In this document: one piece after another, positions 9,771-18,447 of the stretch
Layout: every line of letters starts with the position of its first letter
Position numbering within the stretch: position 1 is the stretch's first letter
Assembly (NCBI GenBank): GCA_937951485.1
Contig: CALEDJ010000010.1
Location: 51,350-115,349, forward strand
Reading direction: 5' to 3'
Source: an uncultured bacterium
GTDB taxonomy: Bacteria; Hydrogenedentota; Hydrogenedentia; Hydrogenedentales; CAILVY01
DNA: 64,000 bases
The notes under the pieces: generated by a model
What the model saw: only the letters and a program-made list of their open reading frames with translations
Told to the model about the DNA's origin: nothing
The model's database searches: none
Translations under genes and position numbers: made by a program

Positions 9771-9891
9771 TTTACGTCTCCCGTCGCTTCGCGCAGCCCC
9801 GTACTGGGCGCAAGACGCTCCAGTGGATGGGTTTTTTCTACATCCCCCGTCGCTTCGCGCCACCCCCTTCGAAGGGGGATGTAGAAAAAAC
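9771..9891. repeat. Dispersed CCCGTCGCTTCGCGC repeat with terminator-like inverted repeat
   Basis: CCCGTCGCTTCGCGC occurs at about 9780 and again at about 9846. The second copy is inside a strong inverted repeat with arms TTTTTTCTACATCCCC (9832-9847) and GGGGATGTAGAAAAAA (9875-9890) and an inner CCCCCTTCGAAGGGGG. It lies between divergent genes (9504 and 9971), where a terminator is not expected, so it is better read as a mobile non-coding repeat. I see nothing else in the gap 9505-9970. Confidence 0.65.
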
Positions 9892-9970
9892 AAAGCATTC
9901 CCGGTTGCACGCCATTTGACGAAAACGTTACGATGCGTGTTTCATGACCAACAAGGAGAAAAAGAGCAAA

Positions 9971-12031
9971 ATGAGTACGATCATCTCGGTGGACTGCTTG
10001 ATGACTGCCGTCGTGTTGTTCATAAGTGGCGGATTGGTCGCCGCCGATGCTGTGCATGCGCAAATGGAACTCGCGGGCATTACGGTGACCCCGCACCTGA
10101 TTGCGCCTTCCATGCGCTACGCAAAAGAGCCCGATCCGAGCCTGGGAGCGCGGGTGCAAATGTTTCTGCGTAACGCTGGCGCGGCGCCGCTGCGTTTCGA
10201 TGCCCAGTCTACAATTCGCTTTCGCGGCAAGCCCGCCGTGGAATTGCTGGCGGCGGATGAGTGGTCCTGGCATGATCTGCCGGGCGCGTGGCCGGATGAT
10301 CCGTTGACGCTTCCCCCGGGCGCGATGACGGTCTGGAGTTTCAATGGATGCCGGGAAGATTGGGGCGTGGGCGCGTCTGTTGACGCGACAGTGGACCTTG
10401 GAGCGGAACACGGCCCACAATCTCTGGCTTTTGACCTTGCCCGACCGGATGCGTGGATTGCCGCCGTGACCTTCCTGGGCGCGGAAGGCCGCATCTATCC
10501 GGACCGGCTGATCGCGCACATCACTAATGAGGCTGCTGCGCCGCTGCGGATTGTGGCATGTCGCCTCTGGCTGCCAGAGAGCAATGCCACCTGGCGCGCG
10601 CTGCATGCGCAGGAGGCGTTGTCCGGATTCCGGACGCTTCCCGCCGACGGGGTAATCGCGCCGGGCGACAAGGGGATTCTCATTGCGGCCACGGGCGACC
10701 TGCCCCTGACGTATGGGATTGTTGAATTGCGGACGGAACTCGGCGGCGCGCCGCACACGCTTTGGGCGCATCTGCGCATCAAACGGGAAGCCTTCGACAT
10801 CAGCGGCGGCTGGGTGAACAGTACGGTCAACGGCAAACATGCGCTGACTTTTGAACCTTTTCTGAAAACATTGCGGCGCATGCATGTCAATACCGCGCAT
10901 ATCGGCGACAATATCCCCGGTTACACGGACCAGACGAGGCCGGATGGCCTGTACACGCGCTATCCGCTGAAATTCTTCCATAAATTGCAGCCGTTTGAAC
11001 ACTACGATACCGACGAGATGCTGTTGCGCATCCACGCGGCGGAATTCATCGGCGAACCGCAATACGGCGGCGGACGCCCCGTGCCGCCGATGGAGGTTTG
11101 GGAGGCGTTTGCGCCGTATCAGCGCACGCGCATCGCCACTACAGTGACGCACAGCGAGGAGCGTATCTGGCGTTTCTACGCAGGACTTTCCGACTATCCC
11201 CACTACGACGCCTACCGCGTCACAGCGCCTTCGCCGGACATGTGGCGGAAATACGACCGGTGGGGCGATGTCCGCATTGCCTGGGGCGCGCCGCTGGAAA
11301 CCATCGGTGACATGTGCCGGTCGCTGCGGGAACTGAACCGGCCCATGCCCACGGCGTACTGGTCGCAGGGGCCGCACCATGGCTGGGGCATGTACGGTTG
11401 GCGGCGGCGCACGTCTCCCACGCCCGATGAAATCCGGCTGCAGGCGTACCACGCGCTGAGCAGCCGCATTACATCGTTGTACTGGTTCAACCTGAGCCTG
11501 GAATCGCTGGTCAAGTTCCGGGACACCATGGCTGAATTGGTCCGCTGTGGGCGCGAAATGCGTATGCTGGAAGACTTTTATCTCGAAGGCGACGCCTATC
11601 GCCGGGAAGCAGTGCGGCGCGACGGCAAGCCGGATTGGGAACTTGCATCTGTGGTCGCACCGCAAGGCGCCGTCCTGTTTGCGCTGGACCTCGACTATGC
11701 GCCGCACCCCGAGGACCGCGTCTTCGTCTTCGGCCCGCCGCGTGAAAGCACATTCCCCTTTGCGTTGCCCGCCTGGCTGCGCCAACCGGTCGAGGTTTTC
11801 CGGGTGGACGCCGACGGCGTCTATGATGTCCGCCACGAATTGACGGACCAAGGCGTTCTCATCCGTGACACCACCCACAAGGTCGCCATTTATATTGCGT
11901 CTGCAACGCTTGGAATGAGCGAGTCCCTGGAGGCGAAAAGGCGGGGCTTGGTGGCATATGAAGAAGCCTTCGACTTCGACCCCGCGCACAGTGATGCGGA
12001 CTTTGAAGCGCTCGCTGCGCTTTTACGCTAA
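9971..12031 (+). CDS. Exported protein with a possible glycosidase-like barrel, function unknown
   Basis: A 686-residue protein with a signal peptide (cleavage near AVHA). The N-terminal third reads as beta-sandwich sequence with proline and glycine turns. The middle (about residues 280-540) has WGMYG, YWSQGPHHGW and regular alternation that resembles a (beta/alpha)8 glycosidase-like fold, but I see no family-defining catalytic motif. The end is again beta-rich. ATG 9971 is favoured because it gives a clean signal peptide and AAGGAG lies upstream; ATG 9944 is the alternative. It is followed after 101 bp by the SagB-type gene. Its function is a guess at best. Confidence 0.7.
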   Translation: MSTIISVDCLMTAVVLFISGGLVAADAVHAQMELAGITVTPHLIAPSMRYAKEPDPSLGARVQMFLRNAGAAPLRFDAQSTIRFRGKPAVELLAADEWSWHDLPGAWPDDPLTLPPGAMTVWSFNGCREDWGVGASVDATVDLGAEHGPQSLAFDLARPDAWIAAVTFLGAEGRIYPDRLIAHITNEAAAPLRIVACRLWLPESNATWRALHAQEALSGFRTLPADGVIAPGDKGILIAATGDLPLTYGIVELRTELGGAPHTLWAHLRIKREAFDISGGWVNSTVNGKHALTFEPFLKTLRRMHVNTAHIGDNIPGYTDQTRPDGLYTRYPLKFFHKLQPFEHYDTDEMLLRIHAAEFIGEPQYGGGRPVPPMEVWEAFAPYQRTRIATTVTHSEERIWRFYAGLSDYPHYDAYRVTAPSPDMWRKYDRWGDVRIAWGAPLETIGDMCRSLRELNRPMPTAYWSQGPHHGWGMYGWRRRTSPTPDEIRLQAYHALSSRITSLYWFNLSLESLVKFRDTMAELVRCGREMRMLEDFYLEGDAYRREAVRRDGKPDWELASVVAPQGAVLFALDLDYAPHPEDRVFVFGPPRESTFPFALPAWLRQPVEVFRVDADGVYDVRHELTDQGVLIRDTTHKVAIYIASATLGMSESLEAKRRGLVAYEEAFDFDPAHSDADFEALAALLR

Positions 12032-12132
12032 AGTACCGGCTCTGGAGCGCCGCGCAATCGCGATGCTGCTTTTCTTGCGGCGGGTGGACCGATGTCTCTA
12101 GACTTTCAATCGCCGCAGGAGGATCAGGTGCG

Positions 12133-13812
12133 ATGGAGACGATGGACGCCATAACCTCGGTGATTCGCTATCACGACGAAAGCAAGCATCATTTCCACCG
12201 TTATGCGCGTTCACCGGGATACATGGACTGGGACAACCAGCCGGATCCGTTCCGGCGCTATGACGGCTCGCCGCTGATTCTGCTGCCGTTTGCCGAACCC
12301 GGAGATTCACCGCCATATGAGACGCTTTATTCGACCGCGGCGTACGAACCACGACCGCTTTCCCTGAAAACCATCGGGATTTTTCTGGAGCACAGTCTGG
12401 CCATTTCGGCATGGAAGGAGTATGGCGGTTCCCGGTGGGAATTGCGCTGTAACCCGTCCAGCGGCAACCTGCACCCCACCGAGGGCTACATCATTGCCGG
12501 GCCGATTGCCGGGGGATGGGAGGAACCGGGCGTGTTTCATTATGCTCCCAGGGAACACGGCCTGGAGCGACGCGCGCGCGTTGCGCCGGCTGGATGGCGG
12601 ATACTTGCCGGGCACTTCTCCGCGGATACGTTTTTCGTGGGGCTGAGCAGCATTGCCTGGCGTGAAGCGTGGAAATATGGAGACCGCGCGTATCGCTATT
12701 GCCAACTGGACGCGGGTCATGCGATTGCGGCCTTGCGGCTGGCCGCCGCAGCACTGGGGTGGCGCGTATGTTGTCTGGAGGCGCTTTCGGACGCAGCAGT
12801 GGCGGAATTGTTGGGGCTGGACCGTATCGCCGGCACGAAGGGCGCGGAAGTGGAACATCCCGATTGCATTGTATCCGTGTTTCCAGCGACGCACCATGCT
12901 TCCGTTCCGGCGACGCTGCCGGAAGACTTCATCGGCGCCGTACGGGATGGGGAGTGGTTTGGTTCGCCCAACCGCCTCAGCCGGAAACATGTTCCGTGGC
13001 CCGCGATTGACGCGGTCTATCGGGCGTGCATGAAGCCGGCAACCGATGCGCCGCATTATTCGTTTGTTGCGGATGTTTCAGAGGGAATTGGAGAAAGTTC
13101 TTTGCAGGCTGAAGCCTGTACTCCAAACTTTGGGGCGTTTCAAATCATCCGGCAGCGTCGCAGTGCTGTAGCGATGGACCGCGTCTCTGAGATGGCCGTC
13201 TCGCGGTTCTGGGGAATGCTGCGAAGGATGCTGCCCGAAGCGGGTTTCTCTCCCTGGGATATCACGCTGCAACCGCCCCATGTGCACCTGGTGTTTTTCG
13301 TGCATCGTGTCCGGGGGCTTGCCGCAGGCGCGTATTGTCTGGTGCGCAACCCCGCCGAGGAGGAATCACTGCGCGGAGCGATGCATGCGTCGTTTGATTG
13401 GGAGCGACCGGAGGTGTGTCCGACCGGGATTCCTTTGTATCGGCTTCGGTTTGGCGATTTTCAGTCGTTGGCACAAACCGTGTCATGCCACCAGGAAATT
13501 GCGGCGGACGGCGCGTTTTGTGTTTGCATGATCGCGCATTTCGAACCGTTATTGCGGCAATGCGGCGCATGGATGTATCCGCGGTTGTTCCGGGAGGCGG
13601 GCATGGTCGGTCAGGTGCTCTATCTGGAGGCCGAGGCCGCGAGGTTGCGCGGCACCGGCATCGGTTGTTATTTCGACGACGGCGTCCATGAGTGGCTTGG
13701 TATCCGGGACAGGACTTTCCAGTCGTTGTATCACTTCACCGTCGGCCGCCCGGTGCATGACCCGCGCCTCCGGACATTGCCGGCATACCCCGAGGCGCGC
13801 CTCGGCGCATAA
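12133..13812 (+). CDS. SagB/ThcOx-type nitroreductase-fold oxidoreductase, two tandem domains
   Basis: A 559-residue flavoenzyme-like protein with two nitroreductase-fold halves (about 60-250 and 335-545). The first half has the SagB-family block NPSSGNLHPTEGY; the second begins with RRSAVAMD. SagB-type proteins are FMN oxidoreductases; in some peptide pathways they oxidise azolines to azoles, but many, including stand-alone two-domain forms, have no known substrate. No cyclodehydratase or precursor peptide gene is nearby, so a peptide role is not supported. AGGAGG precedes the start. The linker between the halves (residues 325-333) is coded by a copy of a 26-bp repeat that is otherwise intergenic at 31485-31538. 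Confidence 0.85.
   Translation: METMDAITSVIRYHDESKHHFHRYARSPGYMDWDNQPDPFRRYDGSPLILLPFAEPGDSPPYETLYSTAAYEPRPLSLKTIGIFLEHSLAISAWKEYGGSRWELRCNPSSGNLHPTEGYIIAGPIAGGWEEPGVFHYAPREHGLERRARVAPAGWRILAGHFSADTFFVGLSSIAWREAWKYGDRAYRYCQLDAGHAIAALRLAAAALGWRVCCLEALSDAAVAELLGLDRIAGTKGAEVEHPDCIVSVFPATHHASVPATLPEDFIGAVRDGEWFGSPNRLSRKHVPWPAIDAVYRACMKPATDAPHYSFVADVSEGIGESSLQAEACTPNFGAFQIIRQRRSAVAMDRVSEMAVSRFWGMLRRMLPEAGFSPWDITLQPPHVHLVFFVHRVRGLAAGAYCLVRNPAEEESLRGAMHASFDWERPEVCPTGIPLYRLRFGDFQSLAQTVSCHQEIAADGAFCVCMIAHFEPLLRQCGAWMYPRLFREAGMVGQVLYLEAEAARLRGTGIGCYFDDGVHEWLGIRDRTFQSLYHFTVGRPVHDPRLRTLPAYPEARLGA
13105..13130. repeat. 26-bp CAGGCTGAAGCC repeat inside the SagB-type gene
   Basis: CAGGCTGAAGCCTGTACTCC plus CAAACTT-type end; the first 14 bases are a hairpin (CAGGCT-GA-AGCCTG). 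The same unit occurs twice at 31485-31538. Here it is in frame and codes for the inter-domain linker. Confidence 0.85.
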
Positions 13813-14030
13813 GTCCTCGTCAGTTGTCGGTCCGAATCTCTTCTCTTGTGTCCTGGTTGGACACTCGATTCAGGCGCAGGAATGTGCCGTATGCGGTCGG
13901 TGTTATCCCAAGGGGACAAAAACAGGACCAAGAGATTTGCTGTTCGTTCGTTTGGATCAGCAAAACGCCTGAAGTGGCAGCGACATTCCCGGTGCGATGC
14001 CGGGCGACGACTATCGGAGGACATTGCGGC

Positions 14031-14846
14031 ATGAGCAAAGTGGCGTTTATCACCGGGGCCTCTCGGGGGATTGGCCGGGCATGCGCGCTGCGCATGGCGC
14101 GCGAGGGCTGGAATATCGTCATTGCGGCAAAATCCGTTGAGGAGAATCCGAAACTGCCGGGTACGATTTTTTCCGTGGCGGAAGAAGTGCGCGCCCTGGG
14201 CGTAGAGGCGCTGCCGGTGCAATGCAACGTACGCGATACGGAAAGCGTAGAGGCCGCGGCGGAGGCGGCCCTGGGCCATTTCGGGCGCATGGATGCCGTC
14301 ATCAACAATGCCGGGGCGCTGTGGTGGCGTCCCATGGAAGAAACGCCGATAAAACGTTTTGATCTCGTCATGGAGGTGAATGTGCGGGGCGCTTATGCCG
14401 TCACGGAAGCGTTTCTGCCTGTCATGAAGGCACAGGGCGGCGGCCATGTGGTTATGATGTCTCCACCGATTGACCTGTGCATGCTGGCGGGGCACATCGC
14501 TTACGGCATCAGCAAATTCGGCATGACCATGATTGCGCTGGGATTGGCGGAGGAGATGCGGGACCATAATATCCGCGCCACCGCCCTGTGGCCCAAAACG
14601 GTGATTGAATCGTATGCGACCATCAATTATGGCCTCGGCAATCCGGCTTTCTGGCGGAAACCGGAAATAGTTGCGGACGCCACGCTTGAAATCCTGCGGC
14701 ACCCGGAACTTTCCAACGGGCGAGCGTTGATTGATGAGGATTTTCTGCGCGAAGTCGGCTATACCGATTTTGACCAGTACCTTTGTGTTGCAGGGGGCAC
14801 ACCGCTCGAACTATCCTCTGAAGTCATGACCGCGGCCCGCACCTGA
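14031..14846 (+). CDS. Short-chain dehydrogenase/reductase, HSDL2-like
   Basis: A 271-residue NAD(P)-dependent SDR. GASRGIG is the dinucleotide loop, NNAG the structural motif, and YGISK carries the catalytic Tyr-Lys pair, with serine in MMSPP. The wording of the catalytic strand (MMSPPIDL) and the substrate loop (ALWPKTVIES) resembles the HSDL2 group linked to peroxisomal or bacterial fatty-acyl metabolism. Start at 14031: CGGAGG lies upstream and the 69 earlier in-frame residues are not SDR-like. It heads a short plus-strand run with an enoyl-CoA hydratase 44 bp downstream and a Dabb protein, consistent with acyl-CoA or branched-chain degradation. Confidence 0.88.
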   Translation: MSKVAFITGASRGIGRACALRMAREGWNIVIAAKSVEENPKLPGTIFSVAEEVRALGVEALPVQCNVRDTESVEAAAEAALGHFGRMDAVINNAGALWWRPMEETPIKRFDLVMEVNVRGAYAVTEAFLPVMKAQGGGHVVMMSPPIDLCMLAGHIAYGISKFGMTMIALGLAEEMRDHNIRATALWPKTVIESYATINYGLGNPAFWRKPEIVADATLEILRHPELSNGRALIDEDFLREVGYTDFDQYLCVAGGTPLELSSEVMTAART

Positions 14847-14890
14847 TTCGCGTGGTGCGGATTGGAAGGGAGGCGGAGAGGAGGGTGTAA

Positions 14891-15691
14891 ATGTCTGACT
14901 TCGTGATGTCCCGTCTTGAGGAAAGTGTTTGCCTCGTCACCCTGAATCGTCCGGAAAAGCGCAACGCGCTTACCTTGGAAATGCTGGAGGCCGTGGGGAC
15001 GGCCATCAGCGCCGCGGGACGGCATCCCGAAACCAGGGCGGTGATTCTTGAAGCGACAGGTCCCATGTTTTCCGCCGGGGTTGACCTGATGGCGCTGGGC
15101 GCGCTGCGCGCCGAGGCGGGGGAAGAGCAGCCCGGGCGTTTTTTGCGTCGCATCGCGGAGCGGATGCAGCGCGCGCTGCATCTTATTGAAGGCACCGAAT
15201 TACCGGTGATTGCGGCGATGCAGGGGCGCGTCATCGGACTGGGGTTGGAACTGGCCCTGGCCTGTGATTTACGTGTCGCGGCCGACGATGCGGCGTTCAG
15301 CATTCCGGAAACGCGCCTGGGGCTGATTGCGGATGTGGGCGGCACAACGCGGTTAAGTCGCATCATCGGTCCGGCAAGGGCCAAGGACATGCTGATGACC
15401 GCCCGGACGGTGGATGCCAACGAGGCGCTCGCGTGGGGACTGGTCAATCGTGTCGCGCCCGCCGCGCAACTGGCGCAGGCGGCCCGGGCGTTGGCGGCGG
15501 AAATCGCCTGCAACGCGCCGCTGGCGGTGGGCATGGCCAAACTGGTCATTGATCAGGGCGACGGGCTGGACCGGTACACGCAGATGGCGTTGGAGAGGTG
15601 GGCGCAGAGTCTGCTCATCAGCACCGATGATGTGGGCGAGGCGATGGCGGCGTTCATGGAAAAGCGTCCCCCAAAGTTTCGCGGTGTATAA
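14891..15691 (+). CDS. Enoyl-CoA hydratase/isomerase (crotonase) family protein
   Basis: A 266-residue crotonase-fold enzyme, expected to hydrate or isomerise an enoyl-CoA ester in the cytoplasm. NRPEKRNAL is the CoA-binding N-terminal strand, FSAGVDL the first oxyanion-hole loop, and GRVIGLGLELALACDLRVA the second. Glu residues of the catalytic region follow in FSIPETRLGL, where the Glu of the hydratase pair is kept. A strong AGGAGGG lies before the ATG. It fits with the SDR upstream and the fatty-acid genes after 21499. Substrate chain length is unknown. Confidence 0.9.
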   Translation: MSDFVMSRLEESVCLVTLNRPEKRNALTLEMLEAVGTAISAAGRHPETRAVILEATGPMFSAGVDLMALGALRAEAGEEQPGRFLRRIAERMQRALHLIEGTELPVIAAMQGRVIGLGLELALACDLRVAADDAAFSIPETRLGLIADVGGTTRLSRIIGPARAKDMLMTARTVDANEALAWGLVNRVAPAAQLAQAARALAAEIACNAPLAVGMAKLVIDQGDGLDRYTQMALERWAQSLLISTDDVGEAMAAFMEKRPPKFRGV

Positions 15692-15720
15692 ACGCGGGTC
15701 AGCAACACGGAGGTGAAATC

Positions 15721-16020
15721 ATGCTGGTGCACAACGTCTTTTTCTGGCTGAAAGAAGGGCTTCCCTGCGCGGACATTGCGGCGTTTCGGGAAGGCTTGGA
15801 GACACTGGGGGGGATTCCTTCCGTGGAGGCGGTGTATGTGGGCGCGCCGGCACCGGTCGCTGTCCGGCCTGTGATAGACAATACCTTCACTTTCGGGCTG
15901 ACGGTGTTGTTTGCGGACATTGCGGCGCATGACGCATATCAGGAACATCCGCTGCACCGGGCGTTTCTGGACAGGTTCGCTTCCTGTTGGGACAAGGTGC
16001 TGGTGTACGACGCCCAATGA
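15721..16020 (+). CDS. Dabb (stress-responsive A/B barrel) domain protein
   Basis: A 99-residue single-domain ferredoxin-like alpha/beta barrel protein. MLVHNVFFWLKEG is the typical first strand and DAYQEHPLHRAFLDRF the closing helix with the family histidines. Such proteins dimerise; some act as small enzymes, most are unassigned. ACGGAGG lies upstream. It ends with TGA directly against the stop of the convergent SDR gene, with no base between. Confidence 0.85.
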   Translation: MLVHNVFFWLKEGLPCADIAAFREGLETLGGIPSVEAVYVGAPAPVAVRPVIDNTFTFGLTVLFADIAAHDAYQEHPLHRAFLDRFASCWDKVLVYDAQ

Positions 16021-16824
16021 TCACTTCCGGTCCCGGATGGCTTTCGCCGCGATACGGTCCACCATGCCCGGCGCGATGAGTTTCATCCATCTCCCCGCTT
16101 TTCCCCGCAGGGAGGTGATGACAAGGCGTTCACGGCGCGCGGCGGCGCGCAGAATCATCTTTGCGCATGCTTGCGCTGTCATGATTTTATCTTCGCGCAT
16201 GGGGCTTTGGCCGATGGGTTTGCCGTCCGCACCCAATGCGCGCCGGTGAATTTCGGAGAGCACAAAATCCGGCGCAGCCATGGTGATACTGACGCCACTG
16301 TCTAGCGACTCCACCCGCAACGAGTCAAAGAAACCGAACATGGCATGCTTGCTTGCGGCGTAAGCGGTGCGGGTGGGCACGCCGGTCAGCCCTGCCACGC
16401 TCGACACGGCGACGATGCGGCCGCGGCGCGCCTTGAGATGCGGCAGCGCATAATACGTGCAATATACAGCCCCCAGATAGTTCAGGCGCATCAGCCGTTC
16501 AAAGATGGACAAGTCGCGAATTTCCTCGAACAGCGTCCACATGGTGCCGCCGGCGTTGTTCACGAGCATGTCCACCCCGCCGAAGGCGGCAACGGTTTTT
16601 TCCACCAGCGTGCGACAGTCGGATTCCTGGGTGACGTCGGTGGGAACGACCAACGCCGTTGCGCCATGGGCTTCCACTTTCTCTTTCAGGCTTTGAAGGC
16701 GTTCAGGGTTTCGCGCCGCGAGCGCCAGAAGCGGGCGCTGCGGGGCCAATGCCAGACACAATGCGCGGCCGATGCCTTCCGATGCGCCGGTGACGATAAT
16801 GACTTTGTTTTCGAATACCTGCAT
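16021..16824 (-). CDS. Short-chain dehydrogenase/reductase
   Basis: A 267-residue NAD(P)-dependent SDR. GASEGIGRA is the cofactor loop, NNAGG the core motif, and AVSSVAG...YAASKHA carries the catalytic Ser, Tyr and Lys. The long C-terminal part and DSLRVESLDSGVSI resemble the DHRS7-like short-chain dehydrogenases. ATG 16824 is chosen because GGAG is nine bases upstream; an in-frame TTG lies eight codons earlier. It follows the aminotransferase gene on the same strand by 39 bp and may be co-transcribed with it. Substrate unknown. Confidence 0.88.
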   Translation of the reverse strand: MQVFENKVIIVTGASEGIGRALCLALAPQRPLLALAARNPERLQSLKEKVEAHGATALVVPTDVTQESDCRTLVEKTVAAFGGVDMLVNNAGGTMWTLFEEIRDLSIFERLMRLNYLGAVYCTYYALPHLKARRGRIVAVSSVAGLTGVPTRTAYAASKHAMFGFFDSLRVESLDSGVSITMAAPDFVLSEIHRRALGADGKPIGQSPMREDKIMTAQACAKMILRAAARRERLVITSLRGKAGRWMKLIAPGMVDRIAAKAIRDRK

Positions 16825-16863
16825 GGGCCGGTGCTCCACTGACGGCAAAGGCGCGGTTCGGAC

Positions 16864-17964
16864 TCATCCGGCAAGCCGCTTCAGTACCTCAACCCCTTTG
16901 CGAATCGCATCATCGGGGGCTGCGAAGGAAATGCGAAAGTGCGTCGTTCTCTCTGAGAAAACACTGCCCGGAATGATGAGCACGTTATTTTCGATGGCTT
17001 TTTGGGCGAAGGCATCGCCGTTTCTGTCCGGTGGCGAGGGAAAAATATAGAACGCACCGCCGGGTTTTACCACCTCAAAAACGTCTTTCAACCCGTCGTA
17101 AACGATGTCGCGTTTACGGCGATAAGCATCCACCTTTGCGCGCATGTCGGCCTTGAGCGCCAACACCGCCGCCTTCTGCGCAAAAGACGGCGCGCAGACG
17201 AACGTATATTGTTGCAGCGTATTCATATGCTGAATGATTTCTTCCGGGCCGGCGGCATAGCCCACCCGCCAACCGGTCATGGCGGCCGACTTGGAAAAAC
17301 CATTCAGCACAATTGTGTTTTCATACATGCCCGCCATCGTGGCCGGCGGGTCATCGTAACTCAATGATTCGTAAATCTCATCCGTAATAACCAGCAGATT
17401 GTGGCGGCGTGCCACATCCGCAAGGGCCTGCAATTCGGGTTTGTTCATGGTGACGCCGGTGGGATTGGAAGGACTGTTGACAATCAGGAGTTTTGTTTTC
17501 TCCGTGATGGCCGCCTCCACCGCTGCGGGAGTCAGTTTGAAGTGGGGGTAGGTGTCTACCGGCCTGCTCACGCCACCCAGAAGATTCACAAGGTGCTTGT
17601 ACATGACGAAGAAGGGATCACCGCAAATCACTTCGTCACCCGGGTTCACCGTCGCCATCAGGGCCAGAAAGAGGCCGCCGGATACTCCCGACGTAATCAT
17701 GATGTTCGGCAGTGTCACGCCGAACTTATCCTGATAATAAGCGCCCACGGCCTCGCGCAATTCCTCGATGCCCCAGGTCTGCGTATAGGAATTGAATCCC
17801 GACCGGATATGGCGCACCGCTTCTTCCTTGACCGCTTCATCCACATCATAGTCCGGCTGTCCGATGCTCAGGTTGACGGGGTTCTTCAGTTTGGCCGCCA
17901 ATGCGAAGACTTTTCGGATGCCGCTGGCGTCAATGGACTGCATCCGCTGGGCGCTGAAACTCAT
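16864..17964 (-). CDS. PLP-dependent aminotransferase class I/II (aspartate aminotransferase-like)
   Basis: A 366-residue fold-type I aminotransferase. The N-terminal LSIGQPDYD and GFNSYTQTWG are the usual substrate and arm motifs, NSPSNPTG holds the cofactor-contact Asn, TDEIYESLSYDD the PLP-ring Asp and Tyr, and FSKSAAMTGWRVGY has the Schiff-base lysine. FRISFA near the end carries the carboxylate-binding Arg. The likely substrate is an amino acid such as Asp or an aromatic or branched amino acid; sequence alone does not decide. GGAGG lies before ATG 17964. Confidence 0.9.
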   Translation of the reverse strand: MSFSAQRMQSIDASGIRKVFALAAKLKNPVNLSIGQPDYDVDEAVKEEAVRHIRSGFNSYTQTWGIEELREAVGAYYQDKFGVTLPNIMITSGVSGGLFLALMATVNPGDEVICGDPFFVMYKHLVNLLGGVSRPVDTYPHFKLTPAAVEAAITEKTKLLIVNSPSNPTGVTMNKPELQALADVARRHNLLVITDEIYESLSYDDPPATMAGMYENTIVLNGFSKSAAMTGWRVGYAAGPEEIIQHMNTLQQYTFVCAPSFAQKAAVLALKADMRAKVDAYRRKRDIVYDGLKDVFEVVKPGGAFYIFPSPPDRNGDAFAQKAIENNVLIIPGSVFSERTTHFRISFAAPDDAIRKGVEVLKRLAG

Positions 17965-18133
17965 GGATATGCCTCCAGATTCTATGTTCAGTGGGCGTCA
18001 AAGTGCCGTATTATTCGGCGCACTGTCCTGAAGTGGGCGAAAGTATAACGCAGCCCGCCAGCATTTCCAACCCCGTGTTGTTCACAAGGCAATTGCCGAA
18101 TGGCCCGCTTTTTACCCTGTGAATGGACAATAT

Positions 18134-18231
18134 CGGATTCTGTTACTTTTCAGCGGAGCGCCGGGGGATGTAAAAGGCGATGTAGTGCGCCCCTGTGGTC
18201 TATGCCATTCCGCTGAAATGTTACCGGATTC
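18134..18231. repeat. Inverted repeat with TTTCAGCGGA arms
   Basis: TTTCAGCGGA near 18157 and TCCGCTGAAA near 18218 form a perfect 10-bp pair whose outer parts still match imperfectly. The inner sequence CGCCGGGGGATGTAAAAGGC resembles in reverse the repeat at 9771-9891. It lies in the gap 17965-18447, upstream of the pnt promoter; otherwise I see nothing in that gap but the promoter. Confidence 0.45.
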
Positions 18232-18360
18232 TTATATCGGCGCCTGGAGCACCCTTTTCCCAAATGCCTCGATCAAATTTTCACTCTTCCCCGGTACCGC
18301 CCACCACAGCAAGCATTCCAGGGCTTTGTACGCCAGAGGCGGTGTTGTTTTCGCCCGTTT

Positions 18361-18389
18361 TTGACAATGGCGTTCTCTTGCACTATACT
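18361..18389 (+). promoter_or_regulatory. Near-consensus sigma-70 promoter of pntAA-pntAB-pntB
   Basis: TTGACA at 18361-18366, a 17-bp spacer and TATACT at 18384-18389, about 59 bp upstream of the pntAA start. It is the best promoter match in the window and suggests steady strong expression. Confidence 0.8.
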
Positions 18390-18447
18390 CTGGCTCTCGC
18401 GGAATAATCTTTTCTGGGTCACTTCAAGAAACCACAGGAAGGGAACT

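Noticed and set aside
12133-13812. Azole-peptide (RiPP) biosynthesis cluster around the SagB-type gene
   Set aside because: No cyclodehydratase (SagC/SagD), precursor peptide or exporter is nearby; the protein is of the stand-alone two-domain kind.
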